A stretch of DNA of 64,000 nt from Hoeflea sp. (GTDB taxonomy: Bacteria; Pseudomonadota; Alphaproteobacteria; Rhizobiales; Rhizobiaceae). The position numbers and the translations under genes were made by a program. A model generated the notes under the pieces. The model saw nothing but the letters and a program-made list of their open reading frames with translations, was not told where the DNA came from and did not search any database. The stretch spans positions 62,001 through 126,000 of the forward strand of contig NZ_JAUXOD010000051.1 in assembly GCF_030682515.1 (NCBI RefSeq), written 5' to 3'. Positions 49,638 to 58,555 of the stretch are shown piece by piece (position 1 is the first letter of the stretch; each line of letters starts with the position of its first letter).

Positions 49638-49748
49638 ATGTTGATTTCCATGCTTGCACTTGCGATGAGCATCGCCATGATGGCGTCGGCCATCGTCATA
49701 CTCTATAATGAAACCTTGGCCCGGAAGCACCCACCCACGATCGAGTGA
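49638..49748 (+). CDS. Small single-helix membrane protein
   Basis: The 36-residue product is MLISMLALAMSIAMMASAIV followed by ILYNETLARKHPPTIE: one membrane helix and a short basic tail. AGGAG at 49628-49632 is five bases before this ATG; an ATG three bases earlier would be too close. Two small hairpins (49593-49608 and 49611-49627) lie just upstream, the second ending at the ribosome-binding site. Function unknown. Confidence 0.55.
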   Translation: MLISMLALAMSIAMMASAIVILYNETLARKHPPTIE

Positions 49749-49787
49749 GTTTGCGTCCGTTTCTGCCGCACCACAATGGAGCCTTTG

Positions 49788-50057
49788 ATGACCAGACTCG
49801 TCCTTTCCACGCTTGCAGCGATCGCCCTCTTGGCCGCGGCAGGATGCACCACAACTGAACAACGCGCCGGTACTGGCGCTGTCGTCGGCGCAGGCACCGG
49901 CGCCCTCATCGCTGCTGCCACTGGCAGCAGCGGCAGAGGCGTTGCCACCGGCGCCCTGATCGGCGGAGCCGCCGGCGCCCTGATCGGTGCGGCGACCACT
50001 CCTGGCATGTGCCGCTACCGCGATGCCTACGGCCGCATCTACGAAGCACGCTGCTGA
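49788..50057 (+). CDS. Glycine-zipper lipoprotein
   Basis: The 89-residue protein has a lipoprotein signal (MTRLVLSTLAAIALLAAAGC, lipobox LAAAGC with lipidated Cys20), then TTTEQRAGTGAVVGAGTGAL and a run of GxxxG-type glycine zippers (about residues 28-72) typical of OmpA-like or YMGG-type outer membrane lipoproteins. It ends with MCRYRDAYGRIYEARC, where two cysteines could form a disulfide. GGAG is six bases before the ATG at 49788. A clear terminator follows. Function in the envelope is inferred only. Confidence 0.82.
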   Translation: MTRLVLSTLAAIALLAAAGCTTTEQRAGTGAVVGAGTGALIAAATGSSGRGVATGALIGGAAGALIGAATTPGMCRYRDAYGRIYEARC

Positions 50058-50076
50058 TCTGAGGCTGCCTTTCTGC

Positions 50077-50120
50077 AAGGCTTCACACCCGGGTCTCGCT
50101 CGGGTGTGAAGCCTTTTTTA
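50077..50120 (+). terminator. Intrinsic terminator after glycine-zipper lipoprotein
   Basis: AAGGCTTCACACCCG (50077-50091) pairs with CGGGTGTGAAGCCTT (50101-50115) around a 9-base loop and is followed by TTTTA. A 15-base perfect stem with a T-run is a textbook terminator; the A-run side also makes it usable for the convergent gene. Confidence 0.9.
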
Positions 50121-50157
50121 TTCAGTGCCCCTGCGGCCATGACCGGACGCCTCCGGA

Positions 50158-51279
50158 TCATCCCGCGAGAAAACTCGGTTCATAGCTGAGTGCCCGAGTG
50201 CGGCCGCTGGCGAACCGCAGCACAAGAAACGCTCCCTCGACGTTCAGTCCGGTCACCTTTCCATCTTCCGCCCGTCCCGCGCAGGCGCCGACCACTTGGC
50301 GGACAGTGATTGTCTGATCCGCACCAAGGGCAAAGGCTGTCGGCACGCCCGACCGGGTGAATTCGTTTTCGCCACAGGAATCGGCATGGCCGAGCGGCGA
50401 CGCCCGCGCGTCCTCGATGCCGAGCACGCCGGTGTGACGTCCGGACCAGGGCGCGTAGTCGCGCCCGCCATTGCTCATCCACAGCAGGGTGACCGGCAAC
50501 ACCTCGGGACGCTTCAGCACGATCACATGATCCTGCTCCGCGGTGCGGCTGACGGCAGTCCAACCCGGAGGGCCAGCAGCATCTCCCCGAGCGTCTTCCG
50601 GGCCCCTCTTTTCCACCAAAGTGAGAAAATCCTCGTGGTTTTTTCCGGGCGGGTAGCGGGTCAGGTCCGCAAAGCCGCCGTCCGCCTGCGGAAAGGCGGT
50701 CAGGTCCGCGCTTTGTGCCGGGTAGGCGAGGATCGAGCGGCCGCGCGCGGGATCGGTCTCCAGCGCCTCGGGCGGCGTGCGGGCGCCCTCCTTGGGCGAG
50801 AACGCCAGATCGCCGCCTTCGGCCATGTGCACCATGACATGGTGGGCGACGGACAGCTTGCCCGCGCCGCCCGCCAGGACATGCTCCTGATAGATGAAAG
50901 GGTGACCGGCAATCAGCAGGATCCGCTTTTCCACCGTGGCGCCCATGACGGGACGGGCGAGCCTGAAGGCGATGGTGAGGCGATCCCCCTGTCTCACAGT
51001 CTCGAGATGATCCCAGCCGCTGTTGGCAGGCCAGCCATGGGAGGGCGCCGCCTCGATGTCGTTGCGACCGAACGGCGCGCAGAAGAAATCGCCCGCCAGG
51101 CGCTTCACATTGGGCGCGGTGCCGGTCGGGAACTCCGCCCGCGGGTCATCCACCCATGGCGCCCGGTGCAGCGGCGACAGGATGCGCTCGCCGTCACGGA
51201 TGCCGAGGCCGGCGATGTGGCCGACGCTCGCATCCAACGTGAGCGTGACGGGATCGAGATCGATCGTATTCAGGGTCAT
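50158..51279 (-). CDS. Galactose mutarotase-like (sugar-binding fold) hypothetical protein
   Basis: The 373-residue protein looks beta-rich, with the pattern of the galactose mutarotase-like superfamily: an opening VTLTLDASVGHIAGLGIRDG, a FPTGTAPNVKRLAGDFFCAP segment and a central PANSGWDHLETV. No catalytic His/Glu set can be read confidently. The start chosen is the ATG complementary to 51277-51279; upstream in-frame sequence is not protein-like. It has no signal peptide. Function is unknown; a carbohydrate-active or binding role is a guess from fold-like features. Confidence 0.6.
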   Translation of the reverse strand: MTLNTIDLDPVTLTLDASVGHIAGLGIRDGERILSPLHRAPWVDDPRAEFPTGTAPNVKRLAGDFFCAPFGRNDIEAAPSHGWPANSGWDHLETVRQGDRLTIAFRLARPVMGATVEKRILLIAGHPFIYQEHVLAGGAGKLSVAHHVMVHMAEGGDLAFSPKEGARTPPEALETDPARGRSILAYPAQSADLTAFPQADGGFADLTRYPPGKNHEDFLTLVEKRGPEDARGDAAGPPGWTAVSRTAEQDHVIVLKRPEVLPVTLLWMSNGGRDYAPWSGRHTGVLGIEDARASPLGHADSCGENEFTRSGVPTAFALGADQTITVRQVVGACAGRAEDGKVTGLNVEGAFLVLRFASGRTRALSYEPSFLAG

Positions 51280-51461
51280 GGTCAGATCCAGTTGTTGGCC
51301 TATCTCCCCTCTACAGGCGCTTGCATGGCCGCCGCAACAACGCCATGGAAACATGCGCAGGTCACGCACAGGGTTTGTTGCCTGTCGACCGATCTGGTAT
51401 GGCGTGCGCGGGCGGCGGTGAGCGGACCGACCTGGCCGGCGATCCTTGATGCGGAGACCGA

Positions 51462-52652
51462 ATGCCGACTGTGACCAAGACCGATGTGATTGTGCTGGGC
51501 GCGGGCGCGGCCGGCATGATCTGCGCCGTGGAAGCGGGGCGGCGCGGCCGCGCGGTCACGGTGATCGATCACGCCCGCGCCCCGGGCGAGAAGATCCGCA
51601 TTTCCGGCGGCGGGCGCTGCAACTTCACCAATCTCTATTGCAAGCCGGCCAACTTCCTGTCGAACAACCGGCATTTCGCCATTTCCGCGCTCAAGTCCTT
51701 CACCCAGCAGGATTTCATCGACCGGGTGAGAGCCCGCGGTATCGCCTATCACGAGAAGACGCTGGGCCAGCTGTTCTGCGACGGGTCGGCGCGCGAGATC
51801 ATCACCATGCTGACAGACGACATGGCCGATGCCGGGGCGCGGCTGGAACTGGCGACCGAGATCACCGGCATCAGCAAGATCGCGGCGGGGTTCGAGGTCC
51901 GCACCAGCGCAGGCGCCATTCAAGCCGAGCGGCTGGTCGTCGCAACCGGCGGCAAGTCGATTCCCAAGATGGGGGCGACAGGGATCGGCTACGACATCGC
52001 CCGCCAGTTCGGCCATGAGATCACCGAGACAAGGGCGGGGCTCGTCCCCTTCACCTGGGCCTCCAACATGCATGAGAGCTGGGGCGCGCTGTCGGGCGTC
52101 TCGCTTGACGTGCACGCCGCCTGCAATGGCGCGGCCTTCGACGAGGCGTTGCTGTTCACCCATCGCGGCCTGTCGGGCCCGGCAATGCTGCAGGTCTCGT
52201 CCTACTGGCGCGAAGGCGATACGGTCACGATCGATCTGGCGCCGGCCATCGACGTGGCCGGCCATATCAGGTCCGAGCGCCAGGCGCGGCCCAAGGCCTC
52301 GGTCTGGACTGTCCTCGCCGACGTGCTGCCCCGGCGGCTGGCGCAGCAGTTCAGCACCGAAACAGCCGCCGTGGCGCCGCGGCTGGCGGATCTGAGCAAT
52401 GACGCGATCGACCGGATTGTTGCGGGCATCCGCACCTTCGAGGTCGTGCCCGGCGGCACCGAGGGCTACCGGACGGCCGAAGTGACGCTCGGCGGCGTCG
52501 ACACCGACGGGATCGACCAGAAGACCATGGAAAGCCGGCTGGTGCCGGGGCTGCATTTCATCGGCGAGGTGATGGACGTGACCGGCCATCTGGGCGGCCA
52601 CAATTTCCAGTGGGCCTGGTCCTCCGGCGTCGCCGCGGGGCGCTCGGTCTGA
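51462..52652 (+). CDS. HI0933/YhiN-family flavoprotein
   Basis: The 396-residue FAD protein has the N-terminal motif VIVLGAGAAGMICAVEAGRR, the family-specific APGEKIRISGGGRCNFTNLY, VVATGGKSIPKMGATGIGYD, and the C-terminal GEVMDVTGHLGGHNFQWAWS. This is the HI0933/BaiN (YhiN) family, related to aminoacetone oxidases and bile-acid dehydrogenating enzymes; physiological substrates in most bacteria are unknown. The ATG at 51462 places the Rossmann motif at residue 9. Confidence 0.9.
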   Translation: MPTVTKTDVIVLGAGAAGMICAVEAGRRGRAVTVIDHARAPGEKIRISGGGRCNFTNLYCKPANFLSNNRHFAISALKSFTQQDFIDRVRARGIAYHEKTLGQLFCDGSAREIITMLTDDMADAGARLELATEITGISKIAAGFEVRTSAGAIQAERLVVATGGKSIPKMGATGIGYDIARQFGHEITETRAGLVPFTWASNMHESWGALSGVSLDVHAACNGAAFDEALLFTHRGLSGPAMLQVSSYWREGDTVTIDLAPAIDVAGHIRSERQARPKASVWTVLADVLPRRLAQQFSTETAAVAPRLADLSNDAIDRIVAGIRTFEVVPGGTEGYRTAEVTLGGVDTDGIDQKTMESRLVPGLHFIGEVMDVTGHLGGHNFQWAWSSGVAAGRSV

Positions 52653-52698
52653 GGGCCCAGAGGTTCCATCCAGTTCACAGCACATGAAGGAGACCAGA

Positions 52699-53583
52699 AT
52701 GCGCATATTGTTCACCGGCGGGTCCGGCAAGGCCGGCAAGCATGTCGTTCCCTATCTCGCCAATCGCGGGCACCGGGTTGTCAATGTCGACCTGACGCCG
52801 CTCGATCATCCAGGCGTGGACAACCTGACCGCCGACATCACCGATTCGGGCCAGATGTTCAACGTCATGACCAGCTACGCCAATTTCGACGAGCTCGAGC
52901 CCGGCACGGGGGTGCCCAGCTTCGATGCGGTGGTGCACTTCGCCGCCGTGCCGCGGATCCTGATCCGGCCCGACAACGAGACCTTCCGGATCAACACGGT
53001 CGGCACCTACAACGTCATCGAGGCGGCGGTGAAGCTCGGCATCCGCAAGATCATCATCGCCTCGTCGGAGACCACCTACGGCGTGTGCTTCGCAGATGGC
53101 GAGGTCAGCCCCGCCTCGCTGCCGGTGGAAGAGGACATGGATGTCAACCCGATGGATTCCTACGGCCTGTCGAAGGTCGTCAACGAGCAGACCGCGCGCT
53201 CGTTCCAGCGGCGGTCGGGCGCCGACATCTATGCGCTCAGGATCGGCAATGTGATGGAGCCGCATGAATATGACCGGTTCCCGGGCTTCTTCGCGCAACC
53301 GGAAGTGCGCCGGCGCAACATCTTCTGCTATATCGACGCGCGCGACCTGGGCCAGATCGTCGACCGGTGCCTTTCGACCGACGGGCTCGGCTTCCAGGTC
53401 TTCAATGCCGGCAACGACACCAATTCGGTCGACATGCCGACCGCCGCCATCGCCCAGCGCTTCTTCCCGGGCGTGCCCTTCACCCGCGAGATGGGCGAGC
53501 ACGAGGCGCTTTACTCCAACCGCAAGATCCGCGAGATGCTCGGCTTCAAGGAAGAGCACAACTGGCGTCATCATGTGAAGTAA
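52699..53583 (+). CDS. NAD(P)-dependent epimerase/dehydratase family protein
   Basis: The 294-residue extended short-chain dehydrogenase has the cofactor motif ILFTGGSGKAGKHVVPYL, VVHFAAVPR, SSETTYGV and the catalytic YGLSK (YxxxK) pair. The sequence is similar to sugar epimerases and uronate dehydrogenases, and the substrate is unknown. The ATG at 52699 has AAGGAG eight bases upstream; an ATG at 52684 lies before that site and is less likely. It is transcribed 46 bases after the HI0933-family gene, possibly together. Confidence 0.88.
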   Translation: MRILFTGGSGKAGKHVVPYLANRGHRVVNVDLTPLDHPGVDNLTADITDSGQMFNVMTSYANFDELEPGTGVPSFDAVVHFAAVPRILIRPDNETFRINTVGTYNVIEAAVKLGIRKIIIASSETTYGVCFADGEVSPASLPVEEDMDVNPMDSYGLSKVVNEQTARSFQRRSGADIYALRIGNVMEPHEYDRFPGFFAQPEVRRRNIFCYIDARDLGQIVDRCLSTDGLGFQVFNAGNDTNSVDMPTAAIAQRFFPGVPFTREMGEHEALYSNRKIREMLGFKEEHNWRHHVK

Positions 53584-53947
53584 CGCCCGTTCAGCGCCCG
53601 GGCTGCAGCGGCTGGCGCTTCTCCGGATGAACCCGCGTGCGGCGCTGCGGCGTTCTTCCTGCGATGTCGGAGCGGGTGAACAGACCCGCTCTTGTGAAAC
53701 CATGCCTCATCCATCCCCGCACAAGTATGGCGGTCAATCTGTGTTTCAGCTGATCGGACTTGTCCTCCGCAATTCTTTGGAAGGCGCCCGCAACACCGGC
53801 CGAGGGCGCCCCGATCCATCGCCAAGCTTTTCAGCTGCCTTAGGCCTTTTTTCGTATTTGCAGCCTAAGCTGTGCCCTATAGTTGAGATCGTTGCGTTGA
53901 CCTGAGTGCATTGCAGGCGGATGATCTCCCGGGATTTTGGCGCACCT
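53584..53947. other. Intergenic region with short dyads and no gene
   Basis: Three dyads are visible: AGCGCC (53593-53598) with GGCGCT (53614-53619), directly after the SDR gene; GGCGCCC (53783-53789) with GGGCGCC (53804-53810); and CTTAGGC with GCCTAAG around 53840-53872. The first may help terminate the SDR transcript. Short open frames in the region look like chance. No tRNA or known ncRNA is recognised. Confidence 0.45.
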
Positions 53948-56605
53948 ATGGATTTGACAAGACTGCACAATTGCAACTTCCTGAGACGACCCAGCGTCGT
54001 TGCCGCCGGCATAGCGCTGGTGGTGACGCTGGCCGCGGGCGTTTTTGCCGAGAACCAGAACCGGATCCTGCATCAGCAGGGGCAGCGCGCCAAGGTCAGC
54101 GAACAGCTGGGGCTGGTGCGGGCAAAACTGGAAGGCAACATCAAGAGCAATATCCAGCTGGTCCGCGGCCTGGTGGCGGTGATCGAGACGCAACCCGACA
54201 TCGAGCAGCCCTTTTTCAGCCGGATTGCCTCCGAGCTGGTCGGCGCCCACTCGCAATTGCGCAATATCGCCGGCGCCCCGGACCTGGTGATCAGCCTGAT
54301 GCACCCGATCGAGGGCAACGAAGGCGCCATCGGCCTCGATTACCGGAAAAACGAGCGGCAGCGACAGGCGGTCATGCGCGCCGTCGAGTCGCAGGAGATG
54401 GTGCTCACCGGCCCCGTCGATCTGGTGCAGGGCGGACAGGGCTTCATCGGCCGCTTCCCGGTGTTCCTCGAAAACGGCCCGGCCGAGCGGAAACTGTGGG
54501 GCCTTGTGTCCGCGGTCATCGATGCCGAACGGCTTTACGCGGAAAGCGGGCTTCTCAACGCCGATCTGCCCATTGAGATCTCGATCTCCGGAGGGGAGAA
54601 CCCCGGCGGCAACGGCGCGGTGTTTTTCGGGACGCCTGATGTTCTCTTCAAAGACCCGGTGCGGACCGAGGTGACCCTGCCCAGCGGCGCCTGGCAGCTT
54701 GCCGCCATGCCCAAGGGCGGATGGTCGTCCACGCCTGACAATGTCTGGCGGATCCGGCTGATCATCCTGTTTGGCGGCTTGCTGTTGATCCTGCCCATCT
54801 CCATCGCCGGCCATCTCTATGATCAGCGCCGGGTGAACATGCGCGAACTCAATCGCCGTCAGTTCGAGATGGAGAAGCTCTCGCACCGGCTGAAGCTGGC
54901 GCTCAACACCTCCAAAATCGGCGTCTGGGAATACAATCTCGACACCGCGGTGCTGACCTGGGACGACCGGATGCGCGAACTCTACGGCGTTGCAGACGAT
55001 GGCGAGACGCTAGGCGCGGAAAGCTGGTCGTCGGCGCTGCATCCCGAGGACAAGGAGCAGGCGGAGGAGGAATTCTACCGGGCCACGATCACGGGGAGCG
55101 CCTACATTTCCGAGTTCCGCGTGCTGGCCAGCGACGGAACGATCCGCTGGATCCGGGCGATCGGCGCCATGCACCGCGATCTCGGCGGCCGGCGCTATGT
55201 GGTCGGCGTCAACTGGGATGTCTCCGTCGATGTCGAGCTCAACACGAGTCTGCTTCAGGCCAAGCAGAATGCCGAGGCGCGCAACCGCGACCTTGAGGAC
55301 GCCCGAGCCCAGATGGAGCGCAATTCGCTGCATGACAGCCTGACCGGCCTGCCCAACCGGCGGTTCCTCGACGACAGGCTGCTCAACGGCCATGCCGGGC
55401 GCAAGGTGACGGCGCTCCTGCATATCGACCTTGACCGGTTCAAGCAGATCAATGACACGCTCGGGCACGCCGCGGGCGACGCGATGCTCGTCCATGCCGC
55501 CAACATTCTCAAGTCCAGCACGCGCGCGGGCGACTTCATCGCCCGGATTGGCGGAGACGAGTTCGTCATCGCCACGACATCCCCGCCCAGCGAGGACCGG
55601 CTGTCGGCCCTTGCCGGTCGCATCATAGTGCAGATGCGCCAGCCGGTCCCCTACGAGAACCACGAGTGCCGCTTTGGCGTCAGCATCGGCATCGCCATCG
55701 CCGATCCGGACGAGGAGGAGTGCGGCAAGCGCCTGCTGATCGACGCAGATATCGCGCTCTACCGGGCCAAGAGCAGCGGCCGCAACCGCTTCGAGTTCTT
55801 CACGGCCTCGCTCAAGGCCGAGATCATCCGCAACAAGCGCGTCGCCGACGACATTCTCAACGGCCTGGAGCGCAAGGAGTTCCGGCCGTTCTTCCAGCCG
55901 CAATTCGACGCGAGGACGCTCGATATCGTCGGCGTAGAGGCCCTGGCGCGATGGGAGCATCCGACCGAGGGCATCCTGATGCCCGACGTGTTCCTCAAGA
56001 CCGCGGGCGAGCTCAACGTCGTGCCGCTCATCGACCGGTCGATCCTCGAACAGACGCTGTGGCAATCGACCCGCTGGAAGGCCGCCGGCCTGGCGATCCC
56101 CAAGATGTCGGTCAATGTGTCGGCGGGCAGGCTCTACGAGACCGACCTGATCGACAGCCTGGACGGCATCGCCATCGACCGGGGGACGCTGTCGTTCGAA
56201 CTGCTCGAATCGATCTTCCTCGACGACAAGAACGAAACCATCGTCGCCAATATCGAGCGGCTCAAGGCGCTGGGCATCGAGATCGAGATCGACGATTTCG
56301 GCACCGGTTTCGCCTCCATTATCAGCCTGATCCAGGTTCGCCCGGACCGGCTGAAGATAGACCGCCAGCTGATCCTGCCGATCGTCAACTCCGAAAGCCA
56401 GCGGCGCCTGGTCGCCTCCATCATCGAAATCGGCCAGTCGCTCGGAATCAAGGTGATCGCGGAAGGCGTCGAGACCATGGAACACGCCGCCATCCTGCGG
56501 GATCTGGGCTGCGACACGCTGCAGGGCTATGCCTTGGCCCGGCCGATGTCCTCGGACCATCTGATGGAGTTCGCGCGGGCCGAAAGCTGGCGCAATGTGG
56601 CGTGA
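53948..56605 (+). CDS. CHASE-PAS-GGDEF-EAL cyclic-di-GMP signalling protein
   Basis: The product is about 885 residues. An N-terminal helix (VVAAGIALVVTLAAGVFAEN) and a second one near residue 275 (LIILFGGLLLILPISIAGHL) bracket a periplasmic CHASE-type sensor with SNIQLVRGLVAVIE. A PAS domain follows (IGVWEYNLDTAVLTWDDRMR), then GGDEF and EAL. The GGDEF site reads RIGGDEF, so it may be an active diguanylate cyclase. The EAL domain has VEALARWEHP with the E of EAL, MSVNVSAGRL, DDFGTGFAS and IAEGVET, all expected for phosphodiesterase activity. The start is uncertain; ATG 53921 and GTG 53906 are alternatives in the same frame. Confidence 0.92.
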   Translation: MDLTRLHNCNFLRRPSVVAAGIALVVTLAAGVFAENQNRILHQQGQRAKVSEQLGLVRAKLEGNIKSNIQLVRGLVAVIETQPDIEQPFFSRIASELVGAHSQLRNIAGAPDLVISLMHPIEGNEGAIGLDYRKNERQRQAVMRAVESQEMVLTGPVDLVQGGQGFIGRFPVFLENGPAERKLWGLVSAVIDAERLYAESGLLNADLPIEISISGGENPGGNGAVFFGTPDVLFKDPVRTEVTLPSGAWQLAAMPKGGWSSTPDNVWRIRLIILFGGLLLILPISIAGHLYDQRRVNMRELNRRQFEMEKLSHRLKLALNTSKIGVWEYNLDTAVLTWDDRMRELYGVADDGETLGAESWSSALHPEDKEQAEEEFYRATITGSAYISEFRVLASDGTIRWIRAIGAMHRDLGGRRYVVGVNWDVSVDVELNTSLLQAKQNAEARNRDLEDARAQMERNSLHDSLTGLPNRRFLDDRLLNGHAGRKVTALLHIDLDRFKQINDTLGHAAGDAMLVHAANILKSSTRAGDFIARIGGDEFVIATTSPPSEDRLSALAGRIIVQMRQPVPYENHECRFGVSIGIAIADPDEEECGKRLLIDADIALYRAKSSGRNRFEFFTASLKAEIIRNKRVADDILNGLERKEFRPFFQPQFDARTLDIVGVEALARWEHPTEGILMPDVFLKTAGELNVVPLIDRSILEQTLWQSTRWKAAGLAIPKMSVNVSAGRLYETDLIDSLDGIAIDRGTLSFELLESIFLDDKNETIVANIERLKALGIEIEIDDFGTGFASIISLIQVRPDRLKIDRQLILPIVNSESQRRLVASIIEIGQSLGIKVIAEGVETMEHAAILRDLGCDTLQGYALARPMSSDHLMEFARAESWRNVA

Positions 56606-56779
56606 GCCAGCCGGGTCGAGGGGGGAGTGCCTCCATCGCGGCCCGACGGACTCCAGCATCGATTATTGCATTGATGCGCCGCGCGTGATGGGCTAGAAGT
56701 CCGCCTGTCAGCTGCTTCGCGGCGGGACTGGTCGACCTTGTTCAGGCTCGCCTCTCCCTCCCCGCCAGGCGCCACGGAT

Positions 56780-56856
56780 GCACCCGTAGCTCAGCTGGAT
56801 AGAGTGCTGCCCTCCGAAGGCAGAGGTCACAGGTTCGAATCCTGTCGGGTGCGCCA
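56780..56856 (+). tRNA. tRNA-Arg (anticodon CCG)
   Basis: The 77-base sequence folds as a complete cloverleaf: acceptor GCACCCG with CGGGTGC, D-loop AGCTGGATAGA, anticodon stem CTGCC/GGCAG with loop CTCCGAA and anticodon CCG, T-loop GTTCGAATC, and an encoded 3' CCA. It reads the Arg codon CGG. It is a common integration target, but no integrase or matching 3'-end repeat is visible nearby. Confidence 0.97.
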
Positions 56857-56914
56857 TTAAATAATCCAATGATTGCAATATCTTAACTGCGGCCAGCCCG
56901 GCAATTGGGCCTCG

Positions 56915-58429
56915 TCAGCCGCCGCCAAACCGGGCCCGGAGTTCGGTCTTGAGCACCTTGCCGTAATTGTTCTTGGGCAGCTCGGGCTCGAAGACATAGG
57001 CCTTGGGGCGCTTGAAGCTCGCGATCTGGGTGCGGCAGTGGGCGTCGAGTTCGGCTTCGGAGGGGGCTTCAGGGCCGGCGGGGACGATGATGGCCACCAC
57101 CTCCTCGCCCCATTCGGCGCTCACGCGGCCGATGACCGAGACCTCGGCCACGCCGGGATGGGTGAGCAGCGCCTCCTCGACCTCGCGCGGATAGATATTG
57201 GTGCCGCCCGAGATGATGACATCCTTGGAGCGGTCGCGCAGCGTCAGGTAGCCGTCCTCGTCGAGCGAACCCATGTCGCCGGTCCAGAGCCAGCCGTCGC
57301 GCAGGCTCTGAGCGGTGGCGTCCTCGTTGTTCCAGTAACCCTGCATCACCGGGGAGCCCGCGGCGATGATCTCGCCGATCTCGCCGGTGGCCTTGTCCTC
57401 GCCCTCCGGGCCGACGATGCGGATGCGCACGCAGGACTGCGCGCGGCCGACCGAGGCGAGGCGTTCGCGCCAGCGGGGATGCGCCCGGTCCATGATATCG
57501 CCGCGCGACAATGCCGTGAGGGTCATCGGAGATTCGCCCTGCCCGTAGATCTGCACGAAGCGGGCGCCGAAGAGTTCTGTGGCCGCCTCGATGTCGGCCA
57601 CGTACATCGGCCCGCCGCCATAGACGATGGTGCGCAGGCCTTCGCCCGCATAGCCGGTCCGCCGCGCCACGGCCATCAGCCGGTTGATCATGGTGGGGGC
57701 CGCGAACATCGTCACATTGCCGAGCCGCGGCGCCAGCGCGCAGAGTTCGCTCGCGTCGAACCCGCCCGAGGCGGGCACCACGTGGCGCGCGCCGCGCAGC
57801 ACATGCATGAAATTGTAGAGGCCCGCGCCGTGCGACAGCGGCGCGGCGTAGACCGCCGCGTCCTCGGCCAGCACGTCGTCGACATCGACGAAATAGGCGT
57901 AGGTCATGGCGTGCAGATTGGCGTTGGAGAGCATCACGCCCTTGGGCTTGCCGGTGGTGCCCGAGGTGTAGAACAGCCAGGCGAGATCCTCCGCCCGGCG
58001 GGGGACGGGGGACGCGAGCGCGTCGCCGCCGGGTTCGAATGCAGGCGCGGTTTCAAAATCATGCAGCACACAGCCGGACGGCAGCAGGGCGCCCAGTTCG
58101 CCCGCGCCGGCCACGAAGACCACCCGGCTTCCGGAATCGGCGATGATAAAGGCCGCCTCGCGGGGGTGCAGCTTGGCGTTGATCGGCACTGCGACGGCGC
58201 CGCAGAACCAGATGCCGTAGAGCAGTTCGAGATAGGCCGGGCTGTTCTTCATGAAGATGGCGACGCGGTCGCCCGGCAGCACGCCGGCCCGCGCCCGCAA
58301 ACCGGCGCCGATCTGCGCCGCGTGGCGGGCGAAATCGCCATAGGTCGCCACCGGATCCTCGCCCGAGAAAAGCGCCGGCCGGTCCGGGTGCCTTCGCGCC
58401 GTGCGCACCAGCCATTCCGCCAGATTCAT
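56915..58429 (-). CDS. AMP-dependent acyl-CoA synthetase
   Basis: The 504-residue adenylate-forming enzyme activates a carboxylic acid with ATP and CoA. It has FYTSGTTGKPKGVM (P-loop), YGQGESPMTLTALS, the hinge GDMGSLDEDGYLTLRDRSKD with VIISGGTNIYPREVEEAL, and the late catalytic lysine in NNYGKVLKTELR. The sequence resembles medium/long-chain or aromatic acid ligases; the acid is not predictable. It is the last gene, 126 bases after hyuB, in the minus-strand cluster. Confidence 0.88.
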   Translation of the reverse strand: MNLAEWLVRTARRHPDRPALFSGEDPVATYGDFARHAAQIGAGLRARAGVLPGDRVAIFMKNSPAYLELLYGIWFCGAVAVPINAKLHPREAAFIIADSGSRVVFVAGAGELGALLPSGCVLHDFETAPAFEPGGDALASPVPRRAEDLAWLFYTSGTTGKPKGVMLSNANLHAMTYAYFVDVDDVLAEDAAVYAAPLSHGAGLYNFMHVLRGARHVVPASGGFDASELCALAPRLGNVTMFAAPTMINRLMAVARRTGYAGEGLRTIVYGGGPMYVADIEAATELFGARFVQIYGQGESPMTLTALSRGDIMDRAHPRWRERLASVGRAQSCVRIRIVGPEGEDKATGEIGEIIAAGSPVMQGYWNNEDATAQSLRDGWLWTGDMGSLDEDGYLTLRDRSKDVIISGGTNIYPREVEEALLTHPGVAEVSVIGRVSAEWGEEVVAIIVPAGPEAPSEAELDAHCRTQIASFKRPKAYVFEPELPKNNYGKVLKTELRARFGGG

Positions 58430-58555
58430 CGCGCATCTCCCCCCTCGGGCGCCGCCTCATCCGGGCGCCCTGCCCGGCGCCATGACCGGCGCAGGCCGAT
58501 TTGATCAGACTGGGTGGGCGACTGCCAGGCGCACATTGCGTCGCGGCGCATCGGA

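Noticed and set aside
53783-53872. Small RNA in the SDR to GGDEF-EAL gap
   Set aside because: The dyads are short with long loops and no promoter or clear T-run terminator; nothing beyond chance for GC-rich DNA.
56780-56856. tRNA-Arg as the attachment site of a genomic island
   Set aside because: No integrase gene, phage gene or copy of the tRNA 3' end is visible on either side.
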